Below, one piece after another: positions 17,698 to 26,247 of a DNA stretch of 64,000 bases. The stretch's first letter is position 1, and each line of letters begins with the position of its first letter. The stretch comes from Caulobacter sp. 602-2. GTDB taxonomy: Bacteria > Pseudomonadota > Alphaproteobacteria > Caulobacterales > Caulobacteraceae. Under the pieces are notes generated by a model. It searched no databases and was not told the origin of the DNA. It saw only the letters and a program-made list of their open reading frames with translations. A program made the position numbers and the translations under genes. The stretch lies in contig NZ_JAAKGT010000001.1 in the NCBI RefSeq assembly GCF_011043625.1, forward strand, positions 496,001 through 560,000, in the 5' to 3' direction.

Positions 17698-18633
17698 ATG
17701 CGTGATGTCAGGGCCCTTGATCTCAACCTCCTTCGCGCGCTCGACGTCTTGCTCGACGAGCGCAGTGTTACGCGCGCCGCCGATCGACTGGCGCTGACCC
17801 AACCGGCGGTCAGCGGCATGCTGGCGCGCTTGCGCGAGAGCTTCGAGGACCCGTTGTTCGTCCGTGGCCGACGCGGCGTCGTGCCGACCCTGCGGGCTTT
17901 GGAACTGGCCGAACCCGTCAAGCGCATTCTGGCGGAGGCCGAAGCTCTCCTGCAGCCGGTGCGCTTCGATCCGGCCTCGGCCAGCTTCACCCTGACCCTT
18001 GCGGCGACCGACTACGCCCTGGAGGCGATCGTGGCTCCGTTTGTGACCGCGCTGAGGGCGCGTGCGCCAGGCGTGGTGGTTCGGGTCCGGCCGTTGGATG
18101 ACGATCAGATCCTCGATCAGTTCGAACGCGGCGCCGTCGACCTGGCCTTCATGACGCCCGACAGCACGCCGGGGGAATTGCACGCCCGTCCGCTCTTCGA
18201 CGAAGCCTATGTTTGCGCCTTGCGGGCCGATCATCCGGACGCAACTTCATCGACCCTGTCCCTCGACCGGTTCTGCGCCTTGGACCATGCGCTGGTGTCT
18301 TATTCAGGTGAGCCGTTCCAGGGCGTGACCGATGTCGCCTTGGCTGCGACAGGGCGCCAGCGGCGGGTGGCGCTTTCGGTGACCAGCTTCCTCATCCTGC
18401 TGAAGGTGCTGCGGACCACGGACCTGATCGCTGTGGCGCCCAAGCGGCTTTTGGCCGACGCGGAGGGCCTGGTGTTTCGCCAGCCTCCCGTGCCGATCCC
18501 TGGCTTCACGAAGGTGGCGGCCTGGCACGAGCGCACCCATCGTGATCAAGGCCATCGCTGGGTTCGCGACCTCCTGTTCGAGGTAAATGCGACGATCCCA
18601 AGCCCGCCCTGCGAGGTCTTTGAACCCCGGTAG
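17698..18633 (+). CDS. LysR family transcriptional regulator
   Basis: A 311-aa protein of full LysR length. The N-terminal helix-turn-helix reads LDLNLLRALDVLLDERSVTRAADRLALTQPAVSGMLARLR, followed by DPLFVRGRRGVVPT. A periplasmic-binding-like effector domain covers about 90-300. The opening pattern is that of the NodD/LinR subgroup. It is transcribed divergently from the SRPBCC gene and should control it and itself. The inducer is unknown. Confidence 0.92.
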   Translation: MRDVRALDLNLLRALDVLLDERSVTRAADRLALTQPAVSGMLARLRESFEDPLFVRGRRGVVPTLRALELAEPVKRILAEAEALLQPVRFDPASASFTLTLAATDYALEAIVAPFVTALRARAPGVVVRVRPLDDDQILDQFERGAVDLAFMTPDSTPGELHARPLFDEAYVCALRADHPDATSSTLSLDRFCALDHALVSYSGEPFQGVTDVALAATGRQRRVALSVTSFLILLKVLRTTDLIAVAPKRLLADAEGLVFRQPPVPIPGFTKVAAWHERTHRDQGHRWVRDLLFEVNATIPSPPCEVFEPR

Positions 18634-18788
18634 ATCCGAACGCCGAGAGGCAATGTCGGGCAGGCTCCGAAGTCCGCGGCTCCTATGGCCGATGGAGACC
18701 GCCGAGATCGGGTGTGGGCTGGCGGGGATCAGCCGCCGAAACCCGCGCTGTTTGGCATGGTCTCGGCGGCCCTTGTAAAGGGGGGCGA

Positions 18789-19742
18789 CTACGACTGACT
18801 GTCGAGCTTGAACAGTCCCGTGAACAGCTCGGGCCGATTGTAGTGGCCGGCCGTGTCGTGGGTCATCTTCGGGATGATGACGTCGCTCAGATCGACCTCG
18901 GCGTAGATGATCGGATCGTCCTGGCCCGTGCCATCCGCGATCATGCGGCCGACCGGATCGAAGATCATCGCGCCGTGCTTGGCCGCGCGTTGCTCGAGCA
19001 GGTACTCCCGGTCTTCGGGGCGGACGGCCACGGCATCGATGTACGCCATGGGAATCCGCAGCACCGAGCTGAGCACGAAGCACTTGAGCCCATAGGCCAG
19101 GCCGGCCGAAGCCGTCTTGATGGCGTGCGCCATGGGAATGGGCGGGCCGAAGTAGGAGGGCCAGGAGGCGACGTGGACGAGGGGATAGCTGCGCGCTGCG
19201 GCGTAGATGCCGAGCGGATTGGAGTTTTCGCCGCAGATCAGGCTCGAAACCGGGCCGAAGTCCGTCTTGAAGGTGTTGTAGTAGCCCGTGGTGCCAGGCG
19301 CCTGGACCTGACGCTCGCCGGTCGTCGGGACATACTTCTGATGCTTGCCGGCGATGACGCCGTCGCGCGTGATGTGGACCTGGGTGTTGAACATCGTGCC
19401 TGACGTACCCGGGTTGCGCTCGTTGACCCCGACGACGGCGTTGACGCCGGCCCTGGCGCACGCTTCGGCGACCGCCTGGATGTGATCGCCGGGGATCTCC
19501 ACCGAGTTGAGGAACAAGCGCTTGTCGAGTTCGCGGGCGATCGCCCCCTCGCTCAGGGTCTCGTACCAGTTGGGATAGGCCGGCAGGAAGTTTTCCGGAA
19601 AGGCGATGATGTCGGCGCCCTGGCGGCCGGCGTCTGCGATCAGCTCGCAGGCGCGCGCCGTCGCCGCGTCGAGGTCCAGGAACACGGTCTCGGCCTGCAC
19701 GGCCGCGACCTTGATACGGCGGAAAGTCTGTCTGCTGGTCAT
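18789..19742 (-). CDS. Nitrilase (carbon-nitrogen hydrolase superfamily)
   Basis: A 317-aa enzyme predicted to hydrolyse a nitrile to its carboxylic acid and ammonia. The catalytic triad is visible: Glu50 in AFPENF, Lys136 in GKHQKYVPTTGE and Cys170 in LICGENSN. The WYETLSEGA and CGENSNP contexts and the length fit true nitrilases better than amidases. The start ATG at 19742 begins MTSRQTFRRIKVAAVQAE. A longer in-frame extension to 20015 has unlikely composition. An EamA exporter follows upstream on the same strand and a divergent AraC regulator beyond it, giving a plausible nitrile-use cluster. Confidence 0.9.
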   Translation of the reverse strand: MTSRQTFRRIKVAAVQAETVFLDLDAATARACELIADAGRQGADIIAFPENFLPAYPNWYETLSEGAIARELDKRLFLNSVEIPGDHIQAVAEACARAGVNAVVGVNERNPGTSGTMFNTQVHITRDGVIAGKHQKYVPTTGERQVQAPGTTGYYNTFKTDFGPVSSLICGENSNPLGIYAAARSYPLVHVASWPSYFGPPIPMAHAIKTASAGLAYGLKCFVLSSVLRIPMAYIDAVAVRPEDREYLLEQRAAKHGAMIFDPVGRMIADGTGQDDPIIYAEVDLSDVIIPKMTHDTAGHYNRPELFTGLFKLDSQS

Positions 19743-19926
19743 GTCTTCTGTCTTTCGGATCTTGTCGTTGTCTTCGCCCCTACTGCGTCGCGACGGATCT
19801 CGGCGAGCAGATCCGCGCTCAACGCGGCCGAGGCCGGATCCGCAAGGCCAAAGGTCAGGCCGATGCGGATCCATGGGTCGGGGGAGGCGGCGGAGAGGGC
19901 GCGCGGACGCGCCCGCGCCTTTCGGA

Positions 19927-20886
19927 TCAAATCTCCTCGCCCTTCCAGGCCGCCACGCTCGGATCGTCCGTCCGGGGCTTGCCGGCCTTCCACTCACGCA
20001 GGCCGACAATAACACCCAGCAACGCCACGCCGCCGCCGATGTAGTGGAAGCCCTGCAGCTGCTCGCCGAGGAACAGCCAAGCCAGCACGGCGACGACGAC
20101 CGGGATCAGGTTGATCGTCAGGGCCGTGCGCGCCGCGCCGAGCCGGTTGATCCCGACCATCCACAGCAACGGCGCCAGCAGGGAGGCGGGGATCGCCGCG
20201 AAGAGGATCAGCGGGATGTTCTGCGCGGTGACGGGCGAGATCGGTCCGAGGGCCCAGATGGGAACCAGGATGATCGTGGCCGCCAGGATTTGCCAGAAGA
20301 GCGATTGCCACAAGGGCAGGGGGATCGACCAGCGCTTGACCAGGACGCCATAGAGGGCGTTGGCCAGCACGGCGATCAGCATGATGCCGTCGCCCAGGTG
20401 GAAGCCGCCGTTGACCAGGTTGGCGAAGTTACCGCGCGAGGTGAGATAAAGCAGGCCGCCGATCGAGATGATCCCGCCGACGACCCGCGCCGTGGTCAGC
20501 TTTTCCGACGCCAGCACGCTGGCCAGCAGGGTCGAGAACAGCGGCATCAGCGCCAGGATCACGCCCATGTTGACCGCCGTCGTGGTCTGGGCCGCGACGT
20601 AGGCCAGGCACTGGTAGATCACCATCCCGAAGAAGCCCAGGATGATCATTTCCTTCCAGTAGGGCTTTACCGCCTGCCGGTTGGCCCAGGCCTTCGGCGC
20701 GATGAACGGCGTCAGGACCAAAAGGGCGAGAAGCCAGCGATAGAAGGCGATCGAGCCTGGTGCGATGACGTTCGAGGCAAGCTTTGTGACAACCGCATTG
20801 CCAGACCAGATCAGGACCGTGGTCAGCGGGGCGATGATCGCCCAGTTGGCGGCCGACGCGCGGCGGGAGGTGATGGCGACTTTCAT
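19927..20886 (-). CDS. EamA/DMT family transporter
   Basis: A 320-aa integral membrane protein with ten predicted helices in two EamA repeats: the first starts IIAPLTTVLIWSGNAVVTKLA, the second GDGIMLIAVLANALYGVLVKRW. Members export amino acids or metabolites. The ATG at 20886 begins MKVAITSRR; a longer frame to 20991 adds a non-membrane stretch overlapping the divergent regulator. It lies upstream of the nitrilase gene with a gap of 184 bases, so it may share its transcript. The substrate may be related to the nitrilase substrate or product, which is inference. Confidence 0.88.
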   Translation of the reverse strand: MKVAITSRRASAANWAIIAPLTTVLIWSGNAVVTKLASNVIAPGSIAFYRWLLALLVLTPFIAPKAWANRQAVKPYWKEMIILGFFGMVIYQCLAYVAAQTTTAVNMGVILALMPLFSTLLASVLASEKLTTARVVGGIISIGGLLYLTSRGNFANLVNGGFHLGDGIMLIAVLANALYGVLVKRWSIPLPLWQSLFWQILAATIILVPIWALGPISPVTAQNIPLILFAAIPASLLAPLLWMVGINRLGAARTALTINLIPVVVAVLAWLFLGEQLQGFHYIGGGVALLGVIVGLREWKAGKPRTDDPSVAAWKGEEI

Positions 20887-21043
20887 TGGACTGCAACCTG
20901 TTACAGCCCGCGGTGCGCGACTGCGGGCATGACAAAGAGCGCCGCCAGCCTGATCGTCAGGCGCTGCGGATGGACTCTTTTTGGTCTTCATCCGCTTCTC
21001 GCGATATAGTGAGTATCGGACATCTGGTAGCGAGTTTCAGGCC

Positions 21044-21808
21044 ATGCCCGATCAAGGCCGCATCGACGGCGACCGACCCCTGCCGGTCTCGTTTCGAACC
21101 GAGCGCTTCCACAGCGGCACGGCCTTCCCGCGCAAGCGCCAGCCCTGGGCCGAACTCAACTACGCCCTCTCAGGGGTCTGCGAGATCGAGGTGGCGGGCA
21201 CGCGGTATCTCTCGCCGCCGGCCTACGGTATCTGGATCCCGCCGCAGGTTGAACACGAGGCCTGGAACCGGGAGGAGATGACCTACGTCACCGTCTATGT
21301 CGACGCAGCGCTCTGCGGAAGCCTGCCGGCGAGCGTGCGCACCATCGCGCTGAGCCCGCTGCTCAAGGCGATCCTGGCCGACTTTGCCGCCCGCGGAGTG
21401 ACCAGCCCAAAAAGCGCTGAAGATCAGCGGCTGGCGCTGGTCCTGGTCGACCAGATCGGCCTGGCCCCCCGTTACGACACCTACCTGCCGGTGACCGACG
21501 ATCCGTTGGTCGCGCGCGTTGTCGCCGCGCTCGACGCCAACCCTCAGGATAGACGCTCGCTCGCCGAATGGGCCCGAATGGCCGAAGTCACCGAGCGGAC
21601 CTTGTCGCGCCGCTGGCGCGAGGCGACGGGCATCACCTTCAACGAGTGGCGGCAACGGCAGAAACTGGTCGTCGGCCTGTCTCTCCTCAAAAGCGGACTG
21701 CAGGTGCAGCAGGTCGCAATCCGGCTCGGCTACAACGATGCTTCGGCTTTCATCGCCATGTTCAGGCGCCTCACCGGATACAGTCCCAAATCTATAAGCA
21801 ATTTTTGA
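21044..21808 (+). CDS. AraC family transcriptional regulator with N-terminal cupin
   Basis: A 254-aa protein. The N-terminal cupin-like segment contains WAELNYALSGVCEIEVAGTRY and PPQVEHEAWN. The C-terminal double helix-turn-helix spans about 155-250, with SLAEWARMAEVTERTLSRRW and the AraC signature IRLGYNDASAFIAMFRRLTG ending YSPKSISNF. It is divergent from the EamA transporter, which is its likely target together with the nitrilase. The ATG at 21044 follows TTTCAGGCC. The stop faces the end of the CBASS operon 20 bases away. Confidence 0.9.
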   Translation: MPDQGRIDGDRPLPVSFRTERFHSGTAFPRKRQPWAELNYALSGVCEIEVAGTRYLSPPAYGIWIPPQVEHEAWNREEMTYVTVYVDAALCGSLPASVRTIALSPLLKAILADFAARGVTSPKSAEDQRLALVLVDQIGLAPRYDTYLPVTDDPLVARVVAALDANPQDRRSLAEWARMAEVTERTLSRRWREATGITFNEWRQRQKLVVGLSLLKSGLQVQQVAIRLGYNDASAFIAMFRRLTGYSPKSISNF

Positions 21809-21827
21809 GTGGCTTCGGTGGAGCTTA

Positions 21828-22562
21828 CTAAAGCTGAGTGTCGACCTCTAACCAGCGCGCATAGGCCCTGACATCAATCATCGGGACCGTGGCGATTTCT
21901 TGTAGTCGGGCGATCAGTTCAAACAAGAACGCCGTCGCCGGCTTCGCAATCGGCGTAAGGACGCCGCAACCGTCGCCGTCACAGCTGAAGAGCCCATGCG
22001 CCGCTACGCAGCCAAGGTCGAGCTTCCCGTCCGTCGGGCCATCTGCTAGCGCTTTCAGCAATGGGGTGCCCAGGCCCGGAGACCAGTCGCTTTCGAAGGT
22101 GAGCAGACCGCCGAGAATGTGTTGCAGCGGCTTGGGCGGATAGACGCCGCCGGCATGGGGGATGGGCAGGCTCGTCCGGTGCAGCCGCCGCACGCTGGCG
22201 ACCTTGTTCTGCGCATAAGTCACCTGGGACGCGTTGATCGCCTGTTTGGCCTCGAAGGCGGCGTAGACGCTTTCGGCCGGGATGATGGTCTGGCCCTGGT
22301 ACTGGAAGATGAACGGGGAATATTGGCGGTCGAAGACCACGACATCGATCTGTTCGCTGAAGGTGCCCGAACTGTCGACGACATGAGCCGTCGTAGCGCT
22401 GTAGCGCTTGGGCAAGTAGGTTTGCAGCAGCTCAAGCCAGACCGCTTCGCTGGCGTCACCCTTGGTTCCGGGGTGACCGAAGGTGCGACGCACCGTGGCC
22501 AGCTTCTGCTGGATGTCATCGTGCAGGCCAGACAGCAGATGCGATAGGGACCATTCGCTCAT
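21828..22562 (-). CDS. nucC: CBASS effector nuclease NucC
   Basis: A 244-aa PD-(D/E)XK endonuclease closely resembling Escherichia coli NucC as I recall it (MSxWSLS opening, TFGHPGTKGDASEAVW, HRTSLPIPHAGG). The active-site residues fall at the same numbers as in that protein: Asp73 in QIDVVVFD, Glu104 and Lys106 in FEAK. NucC trimers bind cyclic tri-adenylate, pair into hexamers and shred DNA, killing the infected cell. The ATG at 22562 is chosen to match that N-terminus; an upstream TTG at 22574 is less likely. It is the last gene of the operon, 12 bases after the TRIP13 stop. Confidence 0.93.
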   Translation of the reverse strand: MSEWSLSHLLSGLHDDIQQKLATVRRTFGHPGTKGDASEAVWLELLQTYLPKRYSATTAHVVDSSGTFSEQIDVVVFDRQYSPFIFQYQGQTIIPAESVYAAFEAKQAINASQVTYAQNKVASVRRLHRTSLPIPHAGGVYPPKPLQHILGGLLTFESDWSPGLGTPLLKALADGPTDGKLDLGCVAAHGLFSCDGDGCGVLTPIAKPATAFLFELIARLQEIATVPMIDVRAYARWLEVDTQL

Positions 22563-22574
22563 GACGCGTTCCAA

Positions 22575-23513
22575 CTAGGCTGCTGCGGTGTCTTTGAAGG
22601 GAGGCGTAGGTGCCATGGCGCGGGCAATCTCCAGCGCGCGGCCGGCCTCAATGGGCTTGCTTGGGTAGGCGTCGAGCACGATCGCCGGAAGGAGTCGCTG
22701 GGTAAGGTCGGAGAAGGTGAAGCCGAAATCCCGCATGCCCCGCTGCGGCCCGGTTGCGGCCACCAAGGCCTCAACCTGTGTGGCACCGAGGCCGGAGAGC
22801 CGCGTGGTTAGGATGTGACGACGCTGCAGATCGCTCGGACGCCCGAAGCTCAGGATGTCGGCAGCGCGGCGGCGGACGGCGGGGTCGAGGGCGCTGAGCC
22901 GGTTAGTGCACATGATGATTGCCGCGGGAAGCTTGGCGTTCGCTAGCCGATCGACACCCCGGATAAAGGCGTTCACCCCGGCGCGGTCCTCATGGTGCAT
23001 CTGCGCGGACTCCCGCGACTGAGCGAGCGCATCAGCCTCGTCCACTAACAGAATCACCGCTCCACGCGAGCGCCCGGACGCGCCCTTCAGCTTACCCGCT
23101 TCCTCGACGGTGAAATCGAAAGCAGCTGACAGAAGTTGCGTCATCTCGCCAACACGGCCCTGGCCACGCGTGGACAGGCTGAGCGGGAACAGGGTGATGT
23201 CGATGCCTTCTTGGCGGGCCACCGCATCGCCGATGGTCTCCGCCAGCTCCGTCTTCCCGGAGCCGACGTCGCCGGCCAGGACGACCAGGGGCGGCCGGCG
23301 AAGGACGGCGTCCAGGAGTTGGCCGGCGTCCTGATGATAGCGACGCGCCCAGGTCTCCAGTCCCGCCGGGTTGACCAGCAGGCCGAGGATCTTTGTCAAC
23401 CGGCTCTTCTGGTCGTCGAGCCCGATAAGACGGGCGAGGCGGGCTTGGGGTTCGAAGTCGGGGAAGGATTGGCGACGTTCGAACAGTTCGTCGATGCTGG
23501 GCTTGGTGTTCAC
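22575..23513 (-). CDS. cap6: CBASS TRIP13/Pch2-like AAA+ ATPase (Cap6)
   Basis: A 312-aa AAA+ protein with Walker A AGDVGSGKTEL (about 79-89), Walker B VILLVDEADAL, and arginine finger region PAVRRRA. In type III CBASS it unfolds the closed HORMA protein and so switches off the synthase. It starts with GTG at 23513, overlapping the HORMA stop by four bases (GTGA). The position between HORMA and NucC matches the characterised operon order. Length is normal for bacterial TRIP13 homologues (about 300 aa). Confidence 0.92.
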   Translation of the reverse strand: MNTKPSIDELFERRQSFPDFEPQARLARLIGLDDQKSRLTKILGLLVNPAGLETWARRYHQDAGQLLDAVLRRPPLVVLAGDVGSGKTELAETIGDAVARQEGIDITLFPLSLSTRGQGRVGEMTQLLSAAFDFTVEEAGKLKGASGRSRGAVILLVDEADALAQSRESAQMHHEDRAGVNAFIRGVDRLANAKLPAAIIMCTNRLSALDPAVRRRAADILSFGRPSDLQRRHILTTRLSGLGATQVEALVAATGPQRGMRDFGFTFSDLTQRLLPAIVLDAYPSKPIEAGRALEIARAMAPTPPFKDTAAA

Positions 23514-24028
23514 GAATAGCTCCGAACGCTGGAACGGTTGAGGGCGCGCCCCCCCGACGAATAGGTCCGGTCGTCGATCAGGTAGCCGTTGATGGACGGT
23601 TCAGTCGCGTTACTGCGCGAGAAGGGCAGGCAGGCTTCGAACGCGGTCTGCTGCGCCGAAGTCAGAGCGTGGTAGGCGGCGCTGTAAGTCAGGTAGCTAT
23701 GGAAAGTCGCGCCCTCGATGTTCGCCGACGCCCGCAGTTTCCCAGGGTCGTCGTCACCGGACGACGCCCCCAAGAGATCCTTGGCCGTATAGCGCAACGT
23801 CGGCTCGATCCATTGATCGTTGCGCTTGAAGCCGTAGCTGACCGTGCCGAGGTAGCCGGCCTTCAGTAGTTCGACCACTTCGGCTTCGAACTGGCCGATC
23901 CGTTCATCGGTGGGCTTACCGTAGAAGCGCTGCATCCGCTTCAGGTCGGTCGCCACCTTCGCCGCCATGTGACGGGCGTGGGTGACGGTGAAGGTGGAGC
24001 TTTCGGAGATGCTGTAGCTGCTGGACAT
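23510..24028 (-). CDS. cap7: CBASS HORMA domain protein (Cap7-like)
   Basis: A 172-aa bacterial HORMA protein. The start SYSISESSTFTVTHARHMAA and AKVATDLKRMQRFYGKP match the first bacterial HORMA family. The central strand region VSYGFKRNDQWIEPTLRYTA and a flexible C-terminal tail (SINGYLIDDRTYSSGGRAL) correspond to the seat-belt. It senses infection by binding peptides and then activates the CD-NTase. GAGG lies five bases upstream of the ATG. Only one HORMA gene is present, as in the E. coli MS115-1 type. Confidence 0.9.
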   Translation of the reverse strand: MSSSYSISESSTFTVTHARHMAAKVATDLKRMQRFYGKPTDERIGQFEAEVVELLKAGYLGTVSYGFKRNDQWIEPTLRYTAKDLLGASSGDDDPGKLRASANIEGATFHSYLTYSAAYHALTSAQQTAFEACLPFSRSNATEPSINGYLIDDRTYSSGGRALNRSSVRSYS

Positions 24029-24035
24029 GCGTGCC

Positions 24036-25001
24036 TCAGACTTGGAAGGTCGAGCCGAAGACCTTCTGCCAATAGGCGACGGTCAGGGTCTTATTGGGTG
24101 CGGCCAGGGCCGCGTCGATTGCATCCCCGGCGTCCATGGCCGCCTCCACGATCGCGTCGGCGTTGGCCTGGGTGTAGAGGCGGGCGACGTTGTTCTCGGC
24201 GTTCACCGGGTCGATGATCTGGACCGTGTCGCTGGAGGCCTTGATTGTCGATAGCGGATAATAGTCGCTAAAGGCGATCCGCTCGCGCAGATCGCTGCGG
24301 GCGACGTAGGTGAAGAAGTGCTGGAGCGCTTCTGGATAGTCGGAGAAATCCAGACCGTCGTCGCAGAGCTTGGCTAGGACCATCTCGATCATGAACGACT
24401 TGAAGCGGAAACCGTCACGCTCCTGCTTCATCCGACGCGCCCAAAACTTCACCAGCCGGACGACCTGCGAGAAATGCTTCTCCTGCTGCTTCTTGCGCTT
24501 ACCGGTGAACTGCAGGTGTAGCGGGATGCTGGTCTTCAGAAGGGAGCCGTCATCCTGGCTCACCAGGTTGCCATACCAGTCCGGGTCGCCATCGTAGAGG
24601 ATCGGCACCACATCCACGTCGAGCCCGCTCCCGCGGAACGACACGGTCACCGAATAGGTCTGGGGCTGAACTTGATCCGGTGAGAAGTTCGGGAAGGCCT
24701 TGCGAAGGCGCTCGGCGAGGTAGGTCAGCAGCGCTGCAGTGCTGCGCGGCGCGTCGGCGCCGCTGATGTAGCAGGCGACGTCGATGTCGTTCAGCGTCCG
24801 CAGGGCGGTGCCTTTGGCGAGGCTGCCGGAAAGCATCATCTTCTTCAGCGTGAAGTCGGGATGCTCGTCGAGGTAGCCTTCCAGCTTTTCGCGGAGCCGG
24901 CGCGCCTGGGCGCGGTACTCGTCGGCCTTATCCTTCGGCAGATTCACGCGCTCGGCGGCGAACCGCGCGATGTCAGCGTGGGAAACATGTTCGCGGCTCA
25001 T
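24036..25001 (-). CDS. cdnC: CBASS cyclic oligonucleotide synthase (CD-NTase, CdnC-like)
   Basis: A 321-aa cGAS/DncV-like nucleotidyltransferase. The active site shows GS at 59-60 followed by the metal ligands Asp72 and Asp74 in LNDIDVACYI, and the third Asp in GLDVDVVPI (128-130). With HORMA, TRIP13 and NucC it is expected to make cyclic tri-adenylate after phage detection. The ATG has GGAGGGGG four bases upstream. It is the first gene of a four-gene operon transcribed away from CapW. Confidence 0.93.
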   Translation of the reverse strand: MSREHVSHADIARFAAERVNLPKDKADEYRAQARRLREKLEGYLDEHPDFTLKKMMLSGSLAKGTALRTLNDIDVACYISGADAPRSTAALLTYLAERLRKAFPNFSPDQVQPQTYSVTVSFRGSGLDVDVVPILYDGDPDWYGNLVSQDDGSLLKTSIPLHLQFTGKRKKQQEKHFSQVVRLVKFWARRMKQERDGFRFKSFMIEMVLAKLCDDGLDFSDYPEALQHFFTYVARSDLRERIAFSDYYPLSTIKASSDTVQIIDPVNAENNVARLYTQANADAIVEAAMDAGDAIDAALAAPNKTLTVAYWQKVFGSTFQV

Positions 25002-25085
25002 TCGCCCCCTCCAATCCCCCGGCCAGGACTTGCACCTGCGGCAGAATGCGTGGATCGTAGAACACGACCCATCTCGAAACTATGT

Positions 25086-25104
25086 GGGTATCGTGTTTAT
25101 ACCC
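25086..25104. promoter_or_regulatory. Candidate CapW operator in the CBASS divergent promoter
   Basis: GGGTAT-N7-ATACCC, a 19-bp dyad with perfect 6-bp arms, lies in the 128-base gap between cdnC and capW. CapW-type WYL repressors bind palindromes in exactly this position. Confidence 0.65.
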
Positions 25105-25129
25105 GTCAAGAGACGATAGGGGTGTTTTT

Positions 25130-26029
25130 ATGGGCGAAAGTGCGGATCGGCGAAGCTGGACGCTCAACCGGCGGCTGGAGTTCGTGGAGTGGAAGCTGTT
25201 CTGGGAAGGACGGCTTAATCGCAATGACCTTGAAGAGATGTTCAACATCTCCACACCGCAGGCTTCGGTGGACCTGCGCCACTATCGCGACGTGGCCGGG
25301 GAGAACATCGAGTACAACGCGACGGAAAAATCCTACCTACCGACCAAAGACATGCGGCCTCGCTTCCTTCGCGTCTCGGCCAATCGCATCCTCCTTCAGC
25401 TCAGGGCTTTCCTGACGGGCGCGCTCCAGCGTGAAGACCTTTGGTATCGGGACCTCCCCGCCGTCGACATGGCACCTGACATCGTGCGCCACGTCGATGC
25501 CGACTTGTTGCGCGCGATCCTAATCGCCATTCGGTCGCGGCAAGCGGTAGATGTTCGCTATCAGTCGCTCACTAGCTCTAGGTGGCGGGCTATCGCCCCG
25601 CATGCCCTGGCCTTCGATGGCTACCGCTGGCACCTGCGTGCTTGGTGCTGTGAGCGATCGGACTTCCGCGACTTCGTCCTGACCAGGATCGACGAGCTTG
25701 GGGTCATGAGGCCTGTCGACTATGACCCTGAAGATGATGTCGAGTGGACGACGAAGGTCACGCTCAAACTTTGTCCCCACGCCGGACTGAGCGAAGAGCA
25801 GAAGCAGGCGATCCAGCGCGACTACAGCATGGTCGACGGCTGTCGCGACATCGAGGTGCGTCTATCGATGGCCTACTACTTCATCATGCGGATGAATCTC
25901 GACCTGAAGGATCTGCCGCCCGCGCGAGCGCAGATTGCGCTTCAAAACCTTGAGGAGGTCCAGGCCGCAATTCAGGAGGCCAAAATCGCCTCTAAGGAGC
26001 GTGTCGAGGCGCGCCTTTCCCGCGCATAG
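25130..26029 (+). CDS. capW: WYL-domain transcriptional regulator CapW
   Basis: A 299-aa protein with an N-terminal winged helix (RRLEFVEWKLFWEGRLNRND, then LEEMFNISTPQASVDLRHYR), a WYL domain (AVDVRYQSLTSSRWRAIAPH...GYRWHLRAWC) and a C-terminal WCX extension. Divergent placement next to a CBASS operon identifies it as CapW, a homodimeric repressor that lets the defence genes be induced by infection or DNA damage. The ATG at 25130 has AGGGG upstream; an earlier in-frame start at 25082 would read through the palindrome. Confidence 0.9.
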   Translation: MGESADRRSWTLNRRLEFVEWKLFWEGRLNRNDLEEMFNISTPQASVDLRHYRDVAGENIEYNATEKSYLPTKDMRPRFLRVSANRILLQLRAFLTGALQREDLWYRDLPAVDMAPDIVRHVDADLLRAILIAIRSRQAVDVRYQSLTSSRWRAIAPHALAFDGYRWHLRAWCCERSDFRDFVLTRIDELGVMRPVDYDPEDDVEWTTKVTLKLCPHAGLSEEQKQAIQRDYSMVDGCRDIEVRLSMAYYFIMRMNLDLKDLPPARAQIALQNLEEVQAAIQEAKIASKERVEARLSRA

Positions 26030-26247
26030 GAGGGGCTTTCAGGCGGCACGGATCGAAGGTCTGACGGTCTCTTTGGCATCAGGTCCATCCATCTTGATGC
26101 GCGGATGTCTGCTCTCCGTAAAGGTTCCATCGGCACCCTAGACTTATCGCGGGCGTTGGGAAGGTCTGCCGCTTGCCGGTCAAATGCTGAGGAGAGGCGA
26201 TCTTCAAACCTGTCGGCATTGGAGCGCCCCGCTGTTCAGCAAAGGCG

